NCBI RefSeq assembly: GCF_013294065.1
Contig: NZ_JABSNM010000003.1
Location: forward strand, 159,351 to 223,350
Source of the DNA: Sphaerotilus uruguayifluvii
Lineage (GTDB): Bacteria; Pseudomonadota; Gammaproteobacteria; Burkholderiales; Burkholderiaceae_C
Direction of reading: 5' to 3'
Length of the DNA stretch: 64,000 bases
Shown here: one piece after another, positions 50,920-60,297 of the stretch
How positions within the stretch are numbered: the first letter of the stretch is position 1
Layout: each line of letters opens with the position of its first letter
The notes under the pieces: generated by a model
Seen by the model: the letters and a program-made list of their open reading frames with translations, nothing else
The model's database searches: none
Told to the model about the DNA's origin: nothing
Program-made: the position numbers and the translations under genes

Positions 50920-51566
50920 TCAGTCTTTCGGTATCGCGGCGGCGAAGGCGTCGATCAGCGGACGCAGCCGGTCGCGCTTGAGCTTCAGCGCTGCCTGGTT
51001 CACCACCAGGCGCGAGGAGATCTCCATGAAGGGCTCGACCTCGACCAGGTGGTTGGCCTTGAGCGTCTTGCCGGTCGAGACCAGGTCGACGATCGCGTCG
51101 GCCAGACCCGTCAGCGGCGCCAGCTCCATCGAGCCGTAGAGCTTGATCAGGTCGACGTGCACGCCCTTGTCGGCGAAGTGCTGGCGCGCGATGGTGGTGT
51201 ACTTGGTGGCCACGCGGATGCGCGAGCCCTGGCGCACCGCGGCCTCGTAGTCGAAGCCCTCGCGCACCGCCACGCTCATGCGGCAGCGCGCGATGTTCAG
51301 GTCCAGCGGCTGGTACAGGCCCTCGCCGCCGTGCTCGATCAGCACGTCCTTGCCGGCCACGCCGAGGTCGGCGCCGCCGTGGCCGACATAGGTCGGCACG
51401 TCGGTGGCACGCACCAGCACCACCTGCACGTCGGCGCGGTTGGTCGGCAGGATGAGCTTGCGCGACTTCTCGGGATCTTCCAGCACCTCGATGCCGGCTG
51501 CGGCCAGCAGCGGCAGCGTCTCCTCGAAGATGCGGCCCTTCGACAGCGCGAGCGTGATCATGTCGC

Positions 51567-51570
<4 letters not shown>
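50920..51570 (-). CDS. hisG: ATP phosphoribosyltransferase, short form
   Basis: HisG commits ATP and PRPP to histidine synthesis. The 216-residue protein is the short form, lacking the C-terminal regulatory domain, and needs the HisRS-like HisZ, which is not in this window. Recognisable blocks are [23 protein letters not shown] and the PRPP loop region [14 protein letters not shown]. Its ATG overlaps the murA stop by 4 nt. Confidence 0.96.
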
Positions 51571-52835
<1,265 letters not shown>

Positions 52836-52967
52836 GGGCAGGCGTGGTGTGAGGGGGAGCGGAGGATGCGTCCGGCAGGGCCCAGGGCGGTGCGGACGAT
52901 CGATCAGACGCCGGAAGGACCGGCCGGCCGGGCGCCCGCGCCGCGGCCTGCCGCCGCGCGCGGGTCG

Positions 52968-53243
52968 TCAGTGATGCGGATGGGAGGCGGCGGCGGTGCC
53001 GGACTGCGCGGCCCATTCGGCCGGCGTGAGCGTCTTCATCGACAGCGCGTGGATCTCCTCGCGCATGCGCTCGCCCAGGGCCTTGTAGACCAGCTGGTGG
53101 CGCGCGACGCGCAGCTTGCCCTCGAAGCTCGGCGAGACGATCGTCGCGAAGAAGTGCCGGCCGTCGCCCTCGACATCGAGGTGCTCGCAGGGGAGGCCCG
53201 CGGCGATGTAGTCGCGGACCTGGGCGGGGGTGGGATCAGCCAT
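52968..53243 (-). CDS. ibaG: BolA/IbaG-family protein
   Basis: The 91-residue BolA-fold protein is the IbaG/YrbA type, which binds monothiol glutaredoxin with an iron-sulfur cluster and commonly sits next to murA. The core reads HLDVEGDGRHFFATIVSPSF, with Cys19 and His residues as candidate ligands, and ends in a His-rich tail. A TACAAT element lies 10 nt before the ATG. Confidence 0.9.
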   Translation of the reverse strand: MADPTPAQVRDYIAAGLPCEHLDVEGDGRHFFATIVSPSFEGKLRVARHQLVYKALGERMREEIHALSMKTLTPAEWAAQSGTAAASHPHH

Positions 53244-53253
53244 GATGGGTCGG

Positions 53254-53259
53254 ATTGTA
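53254..53259 (-). promoter_or_regulatory. Candidate -10 element 10 nt before ibaG
   Basis: On the minus strand TACAAT is followed by CCGACCCATC and the ATG, giving a predicted leader of about 4 nt. Confidence 0.45.
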
Positions 53260-53301
53260 GCGGCAGCGTGAAAAAGGAGCGCCTCGGCGTCGAGCCCGGA
53301 C

Positions 53302-54081
53302 TCAGTGCCGCAGCTTGTAGCCGCTGGCCAGCAGCCGCAGCGCGATCGCCGCGACCAGCACGAAGCTGGTGGCCACCACCGCCAGGCTGGTCCAGGGCGA
53401 CACGTCGCTCACCCCGAAGAAGCCATGCCGGAAGCCGTCGATCATGTAGAAGAACGGGTTGAGGTGGCTCGCCTGCTGCCAGACGCCGGGCAGCGAGTGC
53501 ACCGAGTAGAAGACGCCGGAGAGGAAGGTCATCGGCATGATGATGAAGTTCTGGAAGGCGGCGAGCTGATCGAACTTCTCCGCCCACAGCCCTGCGATCA
53601 GCCCGAGCGTGCCCAGCATCCCGGCGCCCAGCAGCGCGAAGACCAGCACCCACAGCGGCTCGGCCAGGCGCAGATGCGCGAAGCCGGCGGTCACCGCCAG
53701 CACGCCCGCACCCACCACCAGCCCGCGCACCACCGAGGCCCCCGCATAGGCCACGAACCAGGCCCAGTGGCTCAGCGGCGCCACCAGCAGGAAGACCAGG
53801 TTGCCGGTGATCTTGCTCTGGATCAGGCTGGACGAGCTGTTGGCGAAGGCGTTCTGCAGCACGCTCATCATCACCAGGCCCGGCACCAGGAAGCTGGTGT
53901 AGCTGACCGCGTCGTAGACCTTCACATGGTCCTCGAGCACATGGCCGAAGATCAGCAGGTAGAGCAGCGCGGTGAGCACCGGCGCGGCCACCGTCTGGAA
54001 GCTGACCTTCCAGAAGCGCAGCACCTCCTTGCGGAACAGCGTGCCGGCCCCGGCGAAACGCGAACTGGCGACGGCGCTCAT
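53302..54081 (-). CDS. ABC-2 type exporter permease (YadH-like)
   Basis: The 259-residue membrane protein has six helices and the ABC-2 signature region FLSGVFYSVHSLPGVWQQAS. Together with the overlapping ATPase gene it forms a YadG/YadH-like exporter of unknown substrate. The ATG overlaps the ATPase stop by 4 nt. In relatives this pair stands upstream of ibaG-murA-hisG, as here. Confidence 0.92.
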   Translation of the reverse strand: MSAVASSRFAGAGTLFRKEVLRFWKVSFQTVAAPVLTALLYLLIFGHVLEDHVKVYDAVSYTSFLVPGLVMMSVLQNAFANSSSSLIQSKITGNLVFLLVAPLSHWAWFVAYAGASVVRGLVVGAGVLAVTAGFAHLRLAEPLWVLVFALLGAGMLGTLGLIAGLWAEKFDQLAAFQNFIIMPMTFLSGVFYSVHSLPGVWQQASHLNPFFYMIDGFRHGFFGVSDVSPWTSLAVVATSFVLVAAIALRLLASGYKLRH

Positions 54082-54989
54082 GCCCGGCCTCCCTGCATGA
54101 TCTCCAGGAACACGTCCTCGAGGTCGGCGCGGCCGATCTCGAGGTCTTCCACCCGCACGCCGGCGGCGCGCAGCCGGCCGAGCAGCTGCTCGACGTCGGC
54201 TGCGTCGCGCGCCTTGACCTGGGCGATGCGGCCGGTGATGCGCGCCTGCGCGGCCAGGTCGGCCGGCAGCGCGTCGTCGGTCTTGAAGCGCAGCATCGTG
54301 CTGGAGGCCGCGCCCAGCAGCGCGCTGGTGCGGTCGAGCGCGACGATGCGGCCCTGCTTGAGCATGGCGATGCGCCCGCACAGCGCCTCGGCCTCCTCCA
54401 GGTAGTGCGTCGTCAGCAGCACGGTGTGGCCCTCGCGGTTGAGGCGGGCGACGAACTGCCACAGCGTCTGGCGCAGCTCGACGTCGACGCCGGCGGTCGG
54501 CTCGTCGAGCACGATCACCGGCGGGCGGTGCACCAGCGCCTGCGCCACCAGCACCCGGCGCTTCATGCCGCCCGAGAGCTGGCGCATGTTGGCGCCGGCC
54601 TTGTCGGCCAGGCCCAGGCCCTCGAGCAGCTCGTCGATCCAGGCGTCGTTGCCCTTCACGCCGAAGTAGCCGCTCTGGATCTTCAGCGCCTCGCGCACCG
54701 AGAAGAAGGGATCGAACACCAGCTCCTGCGGCACGATGCCCAGCGACCTGCGCGCCGCGGCGTAGTCGGCCACGACCTCGTGGCCCATCACCTCGACCCG
54801 CCCGGAGGTGGCGCGCGCCAGCCCCGCCAGGATGCTGATCAGCGTGGTCTTGCCCGCGCCGTTGGGCCCGAGCAGCCCGAAGAACTCGCCCTGCGCGATG
54901 TCGAGGCTCACGCCGTCGAGCGCCTGCAGCGGGCCGCGCGGGGTCTGGAAGGTCTTGCCGACCTGCTGGAAGGAGATTGCGGGGGTCAT
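54078..54989 (-). CDS. ABC exporter ATPase (YadG-like)
   Basis: The 303-residue ATPase has Walker A GPNGAGKTT, the signature RQLSGGMKRR, Walker B VIVLDEPTAGVD and the switch histidine in LTTHYLEEAE, and a C-terminal extension with RADLEDVFLEIM. It energises the overlapping permease. The ATG at 54989 begins the conserved region and follows a TACAAT by 9 nt. Confidence 0.94.
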   Translation of the reverse strand: MTPAISFQQVGKTFQTPRGPLQALDGVSLDIAQGEFFGLLGPNGAGKTTLISILAGLARATSGRVEVMGHEVVADYAAARRSLGIVPQELVFDPFFSVREALKIQSGYFGVKGNDAWIDELLEGLGLADKAGANMRQLSGGMKRRVLVAQALVHRPPVIVLDEPTAGVDVELRQTLWQFVARLNREGHTVLLTTHYLEEAEALCGRIAMLKQGRIVALDRTSALLGAASSTMLRFKTDDALPADLAAQARITGRIAQVKARDAADVEQLLGRLRAAGVRVEDLEIGRADLEDVFLEIMQGGRA

Positions 54990-54998
54990 CGGGCGGGC

Positions 54999-55004
54999 AT
55001 TGTA
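54999..55004 (-). promoter_or_regulatory. Candidate -10 element 9 nt before the YadG-like gene
   Basis: On the minus strand TACAAT precedes GCCCGCCCG and the ATG. The predicted transcript starts about 3 nt before the ATG, with no Shine-Dalgarno sequence. Confidence 0.45.
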
Positions 55005-55095
55005 GGCAGCCGACCCCGGCCCTGCAGGCCGGACGCACTTCCCGTAGAGTGCCCGGGCACGCCCTCTCCCGCCTTTTTCCTTTCGGAGACCCGCC

Positions 55096-55947
55096 ATGAG
55101 CGACACGCCCTGGACCCCGCCCGCGATCTGGACCTGGAACACAGCGAGCGGCGGCAAGTTCGCCAGCATCAACCGGCCGGTGGCCGGTGCCACGCACGAC
55201 CGGGTGCTGCCGGTCGGTCGCCATCCGCTGCAGCTCTACTCGCTGGGCACGCCCAATGGCGTGAAGGTCACGGTGATGCTGGAGGAGCTGCTCGCGCTGG
55301 GCCACGCCGGCGCGGAATACGACGCCTGGCTGGTGAAGATCGGCGACGGCGAGCAGTTCGGCAGCGGCTTCGTCGAGGTCAATCCGAACTCGAAGATCCC
55401 GGCGCTGCTCGACCGCAGCGGCCCGGAGCCGATCCGGGTCTTCGAGTCCGGCGCGATCCTGGTGCATCTGGCCGAGAAGTTCGGCGCTTTCCTGCCCGCC
55501 GCGCCGGCCGCGCGCGCCGAATGCCTGTCGTGGCTGTTCTGGCAGATGGGCAGCGCGCCCTTCGTCGGCGGCGGCTTCGGGCATTTCTATGCCTACGCGC
55601 CGGAGAAGCTCGAGTACCCGATCAACCGCTACGCGATGGAGACCAAGCGCCAGCTCGACGTGCTCGACCGGCTGCTGGCCACCCGGCGCCACGTCGCCGG
55701 CGACGACTACACGGTGGCCGACATCGCGATCTGGCCCTGGTACGGTCAGATGGCGCAGGGCCTGCTCTACGGCGCGGGCGAGTTCCTGCAGGTCGAGCAG
55801 TACACGCATCTGCGCCGCTGGGCCGACGAGGTGGGCGCGCGGCCCGCGGTGCAGCGCGGCCGGCGCGTCAACCGCACCTTCGGCGATCCGGCCGACCAGT
55901 GCCCGGAGCGCCACGACGCGGCCGATCTGGACCGGCCGGGCGCCTGA
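55096..55947 (+). CDS. yghU: Glutathione S-transferase family protein (YghU-like disulfide reductase)
   Basis: YghU-type proteins are nu-class glutathione transferases with disulfide-bond reductase activity. The 283-residue protein has the family N-terminal extension, a thioredoxin-like domain with GTPNGVKVTVMLEEL and NPNSKIPAL, the FESGAILVHLAEKFG block, and an all-helical C-terminal domain with YTVADIAIWPW. A TAGAGT hexamer at 55045 could be the -10. It is divergent from the ABC exporter. Confidence 0.92.
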   Translation: MSDTPWTPPAIWTWNTASGGKFASINRPVAGATHDRVLPVGRHPLQLYSLGTPNGVKVTVMLEELLALGHAGAEYDAWLVKIGDGEQFGSGFVEVNPNSKIPALLDRSGPEPIRVFESGAILVHLAEKFGAFLPAAPAARAECLSWLFWQMGSAPFVGGGFGHFYAYAPEKLEYPINRYAMETKRQLDVLDRLLATRRHVAGDDYTVADIAIWPWYGQMAQGLLYGAGEFLQVEQYTHLRRWADEVGARPAVQRGRRVNRTFGDPADQCPERHDAADLDRPGA

Positions 55948-56012
55948 CGCCGCCCCCCGCGGTCGGGGCCGTGCAGAGACAAACCCGGGGCGTACCGGCT
56001 TCATGCCGGTGC

Positions 56013-56018
56013 TAGATT
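56013..56018 (+). promoter_or_regulatory. Candidate -10 element of the TetR gene
   Basis: TAGATT lies 26 nt before the chosen start. If used, it excludes the upstream in-frame ATG near 56003 as a start. Confidence 0.35.
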
Positions 56019-56044
56019 CGCGCCCGGAGACTCTGCACGACACC

Positions 56045-56701
56045 ATGACCGACCGCGCCAAGAAGGCCCCGCGGCGCACCGCCGAACGCATCCTCGACCA
56101 CACGCTGGTGCTGTTCAACCGCTATGGCGAGCCCAATGTCTCGACCAATGCGCTCGCCGCCGAGCTGGGCATCAGCCCCGGCAACCTGTACTACCACTAC
56201 CCGGCCAAGGAGGCGCTGGTCAACGCGCTGGTCGGCCGCTACGAGCAGGCGCTGGCCGGGGCGCTGGCCGCCGCCGGCCCGGCCGACGATGCCGAGGGCG
56301 CCTGGCTGCTGGTGCCGGCGCTGCTGCGCCTGGCCTGGGACTACCGCTTCATCTTCCGCGACCTCAACGACCTGCTGACGCGCAACCGCCAGCTCGAGAC
56401 GCGCTGTCAGGCGGCGCTGGCGCTGCAGCAGGCGGCGGTGCGCGAGCGCGTCGCGCGGCTGTGCATTCTCGACGGCGCGCCGATCAGGCCGGAGGACGCC
56501 GACGCGCTGGCCACCTCGATCATCGTGCTGCTGACCTACTGGCTGAGCTACGAGTACGTGCGCGACCCGCGCCGCGCGCTCGAGCCCGACAACGCCGACG
56601 CCGCGGTGCGGCGCGGCACCCGGCAGGCGATGGCGCTGCTGTGGCCCTACCTGAGCGCGGAGCGCCGGCTGCAGCTGCGGCCGGGCAGCCGGGACACCTA
56701 G
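56045..56701 (+). CDS. TetR-family transcriptional regulator
   Basis: The 218-residue protein has the TetR helix-turn-helix at about residues 12-58 (NVSTNALAAELGISPGNLYY, then YPAKEALVNALV) and an all-helical ligand/dimer domain. The inducer and targets are unknown; the adjacent yghU gene is a candidate target. Its TAG stop shares the palindrome CTAG with the stop of the convergent gene. Confidence 0.9.
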   Translation: MTDRAKKAPRRTAERILDHTLVLFNRYGEPNVSTNALAAELGISPGNLYYHYPAKEALVNALVGRYEQALAGALAAAGPADDAEGAWLLVPALLRLAWDYRFIFRDLNDLLTRNRQLETRCQAALALQQAAVRERVARLCILDGAPIRPEDADALATSIIVLLTYWLSYEYVRDPRRALEPDNADAAVRRGTRQAMALLWPYLSAERRLQLRPGSRDT

Positions 56702-57402
56702 GCGGGACAGGCCGCCGGCACCTCGACGGCTTCGGCCGCCACCGGCTGCGCCCGGACCGGCAGCTGCGGCAGCGCCCGCATCACCGCCCGGCCGAGCACC
56801 GAGCCGAAGAAGTCCGGCCACAGGCCGTGGCGGGCCAGCCAGTCCGACGACAGTCCGTCGTGGGCCCTGAGGTCGGCGGCCAGACCGGCGACCGCCTTCG
56901 ACGGCGTGAACAGGCCGGTCGCGCGGTCGAGCGCGGCGATGCGGCGCGCCCAGGCATCGCCCGGGGCGTCGCCGATGTCGGCCCAGCTGCGCGCCAGCGA
57001 GGCGGCGAAGGAGCGCAGCAGCGGCCCGTCCTGTCCGAAGCCGTGCGCATAGCCGGCGAGCAGCTCGGCCCGCCAGCGCGCCGCGGCGGCGGCGTCGCCC
57101 CGCGCCAGCGCCGCCGGCAGCACCTGCTGCCAGTACAGCGCGACCCGCTCGGGCTCGACCAGCGGCAGCGGATCCTCGCCGTCCACCCAGAAGGCCAGCG
57201 GCAGCCGACGCCATTCGGCCCGCGCCAGGCCCCGGCGCGGATCGTCGCCGGCCTGCTTCAGGCGCCGGCGCAGCACCGGCCCGAGCCGCGACGCATCGCC
57301 CGGCACCGGATCGACCGGCGGCGCAGGATCGGGGCCGCGCAGCTGCACGGCCAGCGCCTCGACCGCCGCGGCCACCTGCGGCCAGCCTTCGGCGGCGCTC
57401 AT
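56698..57402 (-). CDS. Unrecognised third protein of the ZorAB-like operon
   Basis: The 234-residue protein has no family I can name with confidence. It is soluble, mostly helical and Ala/Arg/Trp-rich, with no signal peptide or membrane segment and no HNH, helicase or nucleotide-binding motif. The segment ALYWQQVLPAALARG followed by WRAELLAGYAHGF and SFAASLARSW faintly recalls helical EH-signature regions of ZorC, but it is far shorter than ZorC (about 560 residues). Its start overlaps the ZorB-like stop by 4 nt (ATGA), so it is made together with the motor and is the likely effector or regulator. Function is unknown. Confidence 0.75.
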   Translation of the reverse strand: MSAAEGWPQVAAAVEALAVQLRGPDPAPPVDPVPGDASRLGPVLRRRLKQAGDDPRRGLARAEWRRLPLAFWVDGEDPLPLVEPERVALYWQQVLPAALARGDAAAAARWRAELLAGYAHGFGQDGPLLRSFAASLARSWADIGDAPGDAWARRIAALDRATGLFTPSKAVAGLAADLRAHDGLSSDWLARHGLWPDFFGSVLGRAVMRALPQLPVRAQPVAAEAVEVPAACPA

Positions 57403-58181
57403 CGCGAGGCGGCCGCCTCGGCGGCGCGGGCCTTCATCAGCGTGGCCTCCAGCTCGGAAGGCGTGCGGTAGGTCAGCACGATGCGCAGGTCGACGCGGCG
57501 GTTGCGCGCGTCCGTCGGATCGATGCCGGGCAGCAGGCGCTTGTCGCCATAGGCGCTGAAGGAGAACAGCGGCTGCGCCAGCCGGTTGCGGTAGCCGTTC
57601 AGCGGGCTCTGCTCGACCAGCGCCGCATGCACCGCCCGCGCGCGGTCCAGCGACAGGCTGGTGTTGTCGTAGGCGCCGCGCGCCATCGGGCGGCTGTCGG
57701 TGTGGCCCTCGATGTAGATGGTGTCGATCTCGTGGCCGGCGCGGTTGCCGGCGCAGCCGCTGGCCACCTTCTGGTTGGCGACGTAGCAGGGCAGCACCTC
57801 GACCAGCCCGTCGACCGCCGCGCGCAGCGCCGCACGCCCCTGGGCCCCGAGCTCGGCGCGGCCGATCGGGAACAGCACGTCCTCCGGCAGCGAGATCACG
57901 CCGGTGACCGGATCGATGCGCACCGTCGGCATCGCCGCCAGCATCGCCTGGCCGATGGTGCCGGTCACCTTGCCGCGCGGATCGGCCTGGCCGCGCAGCT
58001 CGTTCTTCGCCGCCTCGATCTCGATGGCCTGGCGGCGCTGCTCCAGCGCCAGCACCACCACCAGGATGATGAAGACGAAGAGCAGGCCGATCATCAGGTC
58101 GGAGGCCGAGGCCAGGTAGCTGCCCTCGCCGCGGGCGGCGCCGCCGGGGGCCGCGGGCGCGGCGCGTCGGGTCATCAGCAT
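57399..58181 (-). CDS. zorB: ZorB-like OmpA/MotB-type protein
   Basis: The 260-residue protein matches the ZorB plan: a short cytoplasmic N-terminus, one membrane helix preceded by Asp28 (YLASASDLMIGLLFVFIILV), which corresponds to the proton-pathway aspartate of ZorB and MotB, then a periplasmic OmpA-like domain with IYIEGHTDSRPM, NTSLSLDRARAV and ARNRRVDLRI for peptidoglycan binding. Two Cys residues (LPCYV, ASGCAG) may pair. It starts 16 nt after the ZorA-like gene. A flagellar MotB is unlikely, as its partner has a long coiled tail and no MotA features. Confidence 0.85.
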   Translation of the reverse strand: MLMTRRAAPAAPGGAARGEGSYLASASDLMIGLLFVFIILVVVLALEQRRQAIEIEAAKNELRGQADPRGKVTGTIGQAMLAAMPTVRIDPVTGVISLPEDVLFPIGRAELGAQGRAALRAAVDGLVEVLPCYVANQKVASGCAGNRAGHEIDTIYIEGHTDSRPMARGAYDNTSLSLDRARAVHAALVEQSPLNGYRNRLAQPLFSFSAYGDKRLLPGIDPTDARNRRVDLRIVLTYRTPSELEATLMKARAAEAAASR

Positions 58182-58197
58182 GGTCGTCGCTCCGGGA

Positions 58198-60138
58198 TCA
58201 GGCGGCCGCGACCCGCTCCTCGAGCAGGTCCTCGAGGCTGCGGGTGAAGGTGGCCAGCTCGCGCACCGCGCCGCCGATCTGGCCGACCGCGCGTGCCAGA
58301 TGGCCGTCGAGCTGCTGCTGCTGGGCCAGCGCCTGCGCGGCGCCCTGCTCGATGCCGGTGCGCACCGACTCGACCGCGGCGGCCAGCACCGCGGAGCTGC
58401 CGGTCAGTGCATCGCGGCCGGACTGCATCGCCGCGGCGGTGTCGCGGCCGGACTGCTCCAGCATCGCGCCGACCTGGCGCACCGCCTCGAGCGCCTGCGG
58501 CGCGCTCTGGCCGAGCGTCTCGACCAGCGCCTGCTGCTGCCGGGCCAGCGCCTCGACGCCGGACAGCGCGCGGCCGATCTCCTCGGCGATCTGGCCGAGG
58601 CGGTCGGTGGCGCCGGCCCAGCGCGGCTGCACCTGGTCAAGCTGGGCGAGAGTGTCGCGCAGCTGCTGCGCCACCGCGCGGATCTGGTCGGCGCCCTGGC
58701 GGCCCTGGCTGCTCATGTCGGCGAGCACGTCGCGCATCGCCACCGCGCTGGTGGCGAGCTTGTGCTGCGCCGAGTCCAGGTCCTCGGCGCCACGGCCGAG
58801 CACGCCGCCGATGCGGGTCACGCCGCTCTCCAGCTCGGTGCCGGCCTTGTGCAGCGACTGCGCGGCCTGGCTCGCGCTCTCGCCGAAGGAGGCCACCGCG
58901 CGCTCCATCGCGCCGCTCAGCGTCGTGCCGGCGCGGCCCAGCGCGTCGACCGAGGTGGCGATGCTGCTGCCGAAGGCCGTCGAGGTCGCCTGCGCCGAGT
59001 CGCTCCAGGCGCGCGAGGCGGCGGTGAGCTGCATCTGCAGGTCCTGGCCGGCGCCGCGCAGCACCCCGGCGACATCGTCGGCGCCGTTGACCAGCGTGCC
59101 GGCCGAGGCCTGCAGGCGCTCCGACATCAGCGTCAGCGCCGCGCGCAGCTCGCCCATCTCGTGGCGGGTCGACTGCTGGATCAGGCCGGCGTGGTCGCGC
59201 ATCATCTGCTCGAGCGCCTGCTGGTTCATCGCCGAGATCTGGCCGGTCAGGCCGTCGAGGCTGGCGACGATGCGCCGGCTCATCGCCTCCATCTCGGGCA
59301 CGATGGAGGCGCTGATCGAGCGGCCCAAGTGCTCGGCGACCTGGTCGCGGAACTGCGCGAAGAGCTGGCGCTGCTCGCGCGCGACCGTCAGCAGCTCGCC
59401 GGCGCGCGCGTTGCTCGCGTCGAGCCGGGTGTTGACCGCCTCGCCCTGGCGCAGCTGCTCGACCAGCGCCAGCTCGGTGCCGTTGGGCGGCAGCCGCTCG
59501 GCCAGCGCCTCGAGCAGCAGCTCGCAGCGGTCCTGCACCCGCGCCATCGCCCGGCGCGCCGCCACCGTCCAGCCCACCGAGGCGCCCAGGCCCGCCAGCG
59601 AGGTCAGGAACTTGCCGCCGGCAGTGTCGAGCAGCCCGCGGGTCGCGTCGAGCAGGTCGGTCGAGGCCCCGCCCTTCTGCGACAGCGCCGAGGTCGCGCC
59701 CATCAGCGCGCCGGTCAGGAACAGGAAGGTGAAGAACAGGCCGACGCCGACCAGCAGATTGGGCACCGACTCGGCCAGCTCGACGTTGAGCCGCCCGGCC
59801 AGCAGCCGGTTCGGCGTCCAGAGGTCGCGCGGCGAGCCGAGCATGACCACCCGCAGCCGGCCCGAGACCGGCACCGGCATGATGCGCTGCTCGGTCTCCT
59901 GCCAGGCCTGCTTCAGCGCCGGATGGGCGGCGACGACCTGGCGCACGGTGGTCGAGCGGTCGAGCGTCCACGGCTCGCCGACCGGCCCGAACGCGGCCAG
60001 CGTCTCGGACAGCGCCGCGCCCAGCCGGCGCAGCGGCGGCAGGAACCAGAACAGGAACAGGCCGAGCGCCGACAGCAGGATGCCGGAGAACACCAGCCAG
60101 ATCAGCAGCTCGCCACGAAGGAAGGAAAAGGCATTCAA
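58198..60138 (-). CDS. zorA: ZorA-like MotA/TolQ/ExbB-type motor protein with long tail
   Basis: ZorA and ZorB form a proton-driven membrane motor that signals phage infection in Zorya defence. The 646-residue protein has membrane helices at about 10-35, 127-150 (VPNLLVGVGLFFTFLFLTG) and 172-195 (KFLTSLAGLGASVGWTV), as in ZorA, then about 440 residues of amphipathic, Gln/Ala-rich coiled helix projecting into the cytoplasm. This tail distinguishes it from MotA, TolQ and ExbB. It lies 159 nt downstream of recG on the same strand, with a perfect 18-nt palindrome in the gap. Antiviral function is inferred from homology. Confidence 0.85.
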   Translation of the reverse strand: MNAFSFLRGELLIWLVFSGILLSALGLFLFWFLPPLRRLGAALSETLAAFGPVGEPWTLDRSTTVRQVVAAHPALKQAWQETEQRIMPVPVSGRLRVVMLGSPRDLWTPNRLLAGRLNVELAESVPNLLVGVGLFFTFLFLTGALMGATSALSQKGGASTDLLDATRGLLDTAGGKFLTSLAGLGASVGWTVAARRAMARVQDRCELLLEALAERLPPNGTELALVEQLRQGEAVNTRLDASNARAGELLTVAREQRQLFAQFRDQVAEHLGRSISASIVPEMEAMSRRIVASLDGLTGQISAMNQQALEQMMRDHAGLIQQSTRHEMGELRAALTLMSERLQASAGTLVNGADDVAGVLRGAGQDLQMQLTAASRAWSDSAQATSTAFGSSIATSVDALGRAGTTLSGAMERAVASFGESASQAAQSLHKAGTELESGVTRIGGVLGRGAEDLDSAQHKLATSAVAMRDVLADMSSQGRQGADQIRAVAQQLRDTLAQLDQVQPRWAGATDRLGQIAEEIGRALSGVEALARQQQALVETLGQSAPQALEAVRQVGAMLEQSGRDTAAAMQSGRDALTGSSAVLAAAVESVRTGIEQGAAQALAQQQQLDGHLARAVGQIGGAVRELATFTRSLEDLLEERVAAA

Positions 60139-60180
60139 GTCACGACTCCCGACTCGACCGCAGGCCAGGCTGCAGGACGA

Positions 60181-60198
60181 GCGGATTCTTGAATCCGC
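60181..60198. promoter_or_regulatory. Perfect 18-nt palindrome upstream of the ZorA-like gene
   Basis: GCGGATTC-TT-GAATCCGC has two perfect 8-nt arms and a 2-nt centre. It ends 43 nt before the zorA-like start. The half-site GCGGATTC recurs at 60282-60289. No T-run follows on either strand, so an operator is more likely than a terminator. Confidence 0.5.
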
Positions 60199-60297
60199 CC
60201 GGGGTCGGGAATCACCGGAAAAGAGGGGCTTCTTTCGATCGCGTGAACTTCGCCCTCAAGTTCCGGCGCGGCCGGTTCGTGGCGGATTCGAGCCGCT

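Noticed and set aside
57399-60138. The operon as flagellar stator genes motA-motB
   Set aside because: The first protein has only three membrane helices near its N-terminus and a very long coiled tail, unlike MotA, and the flagellar genes lie 50 kb away.
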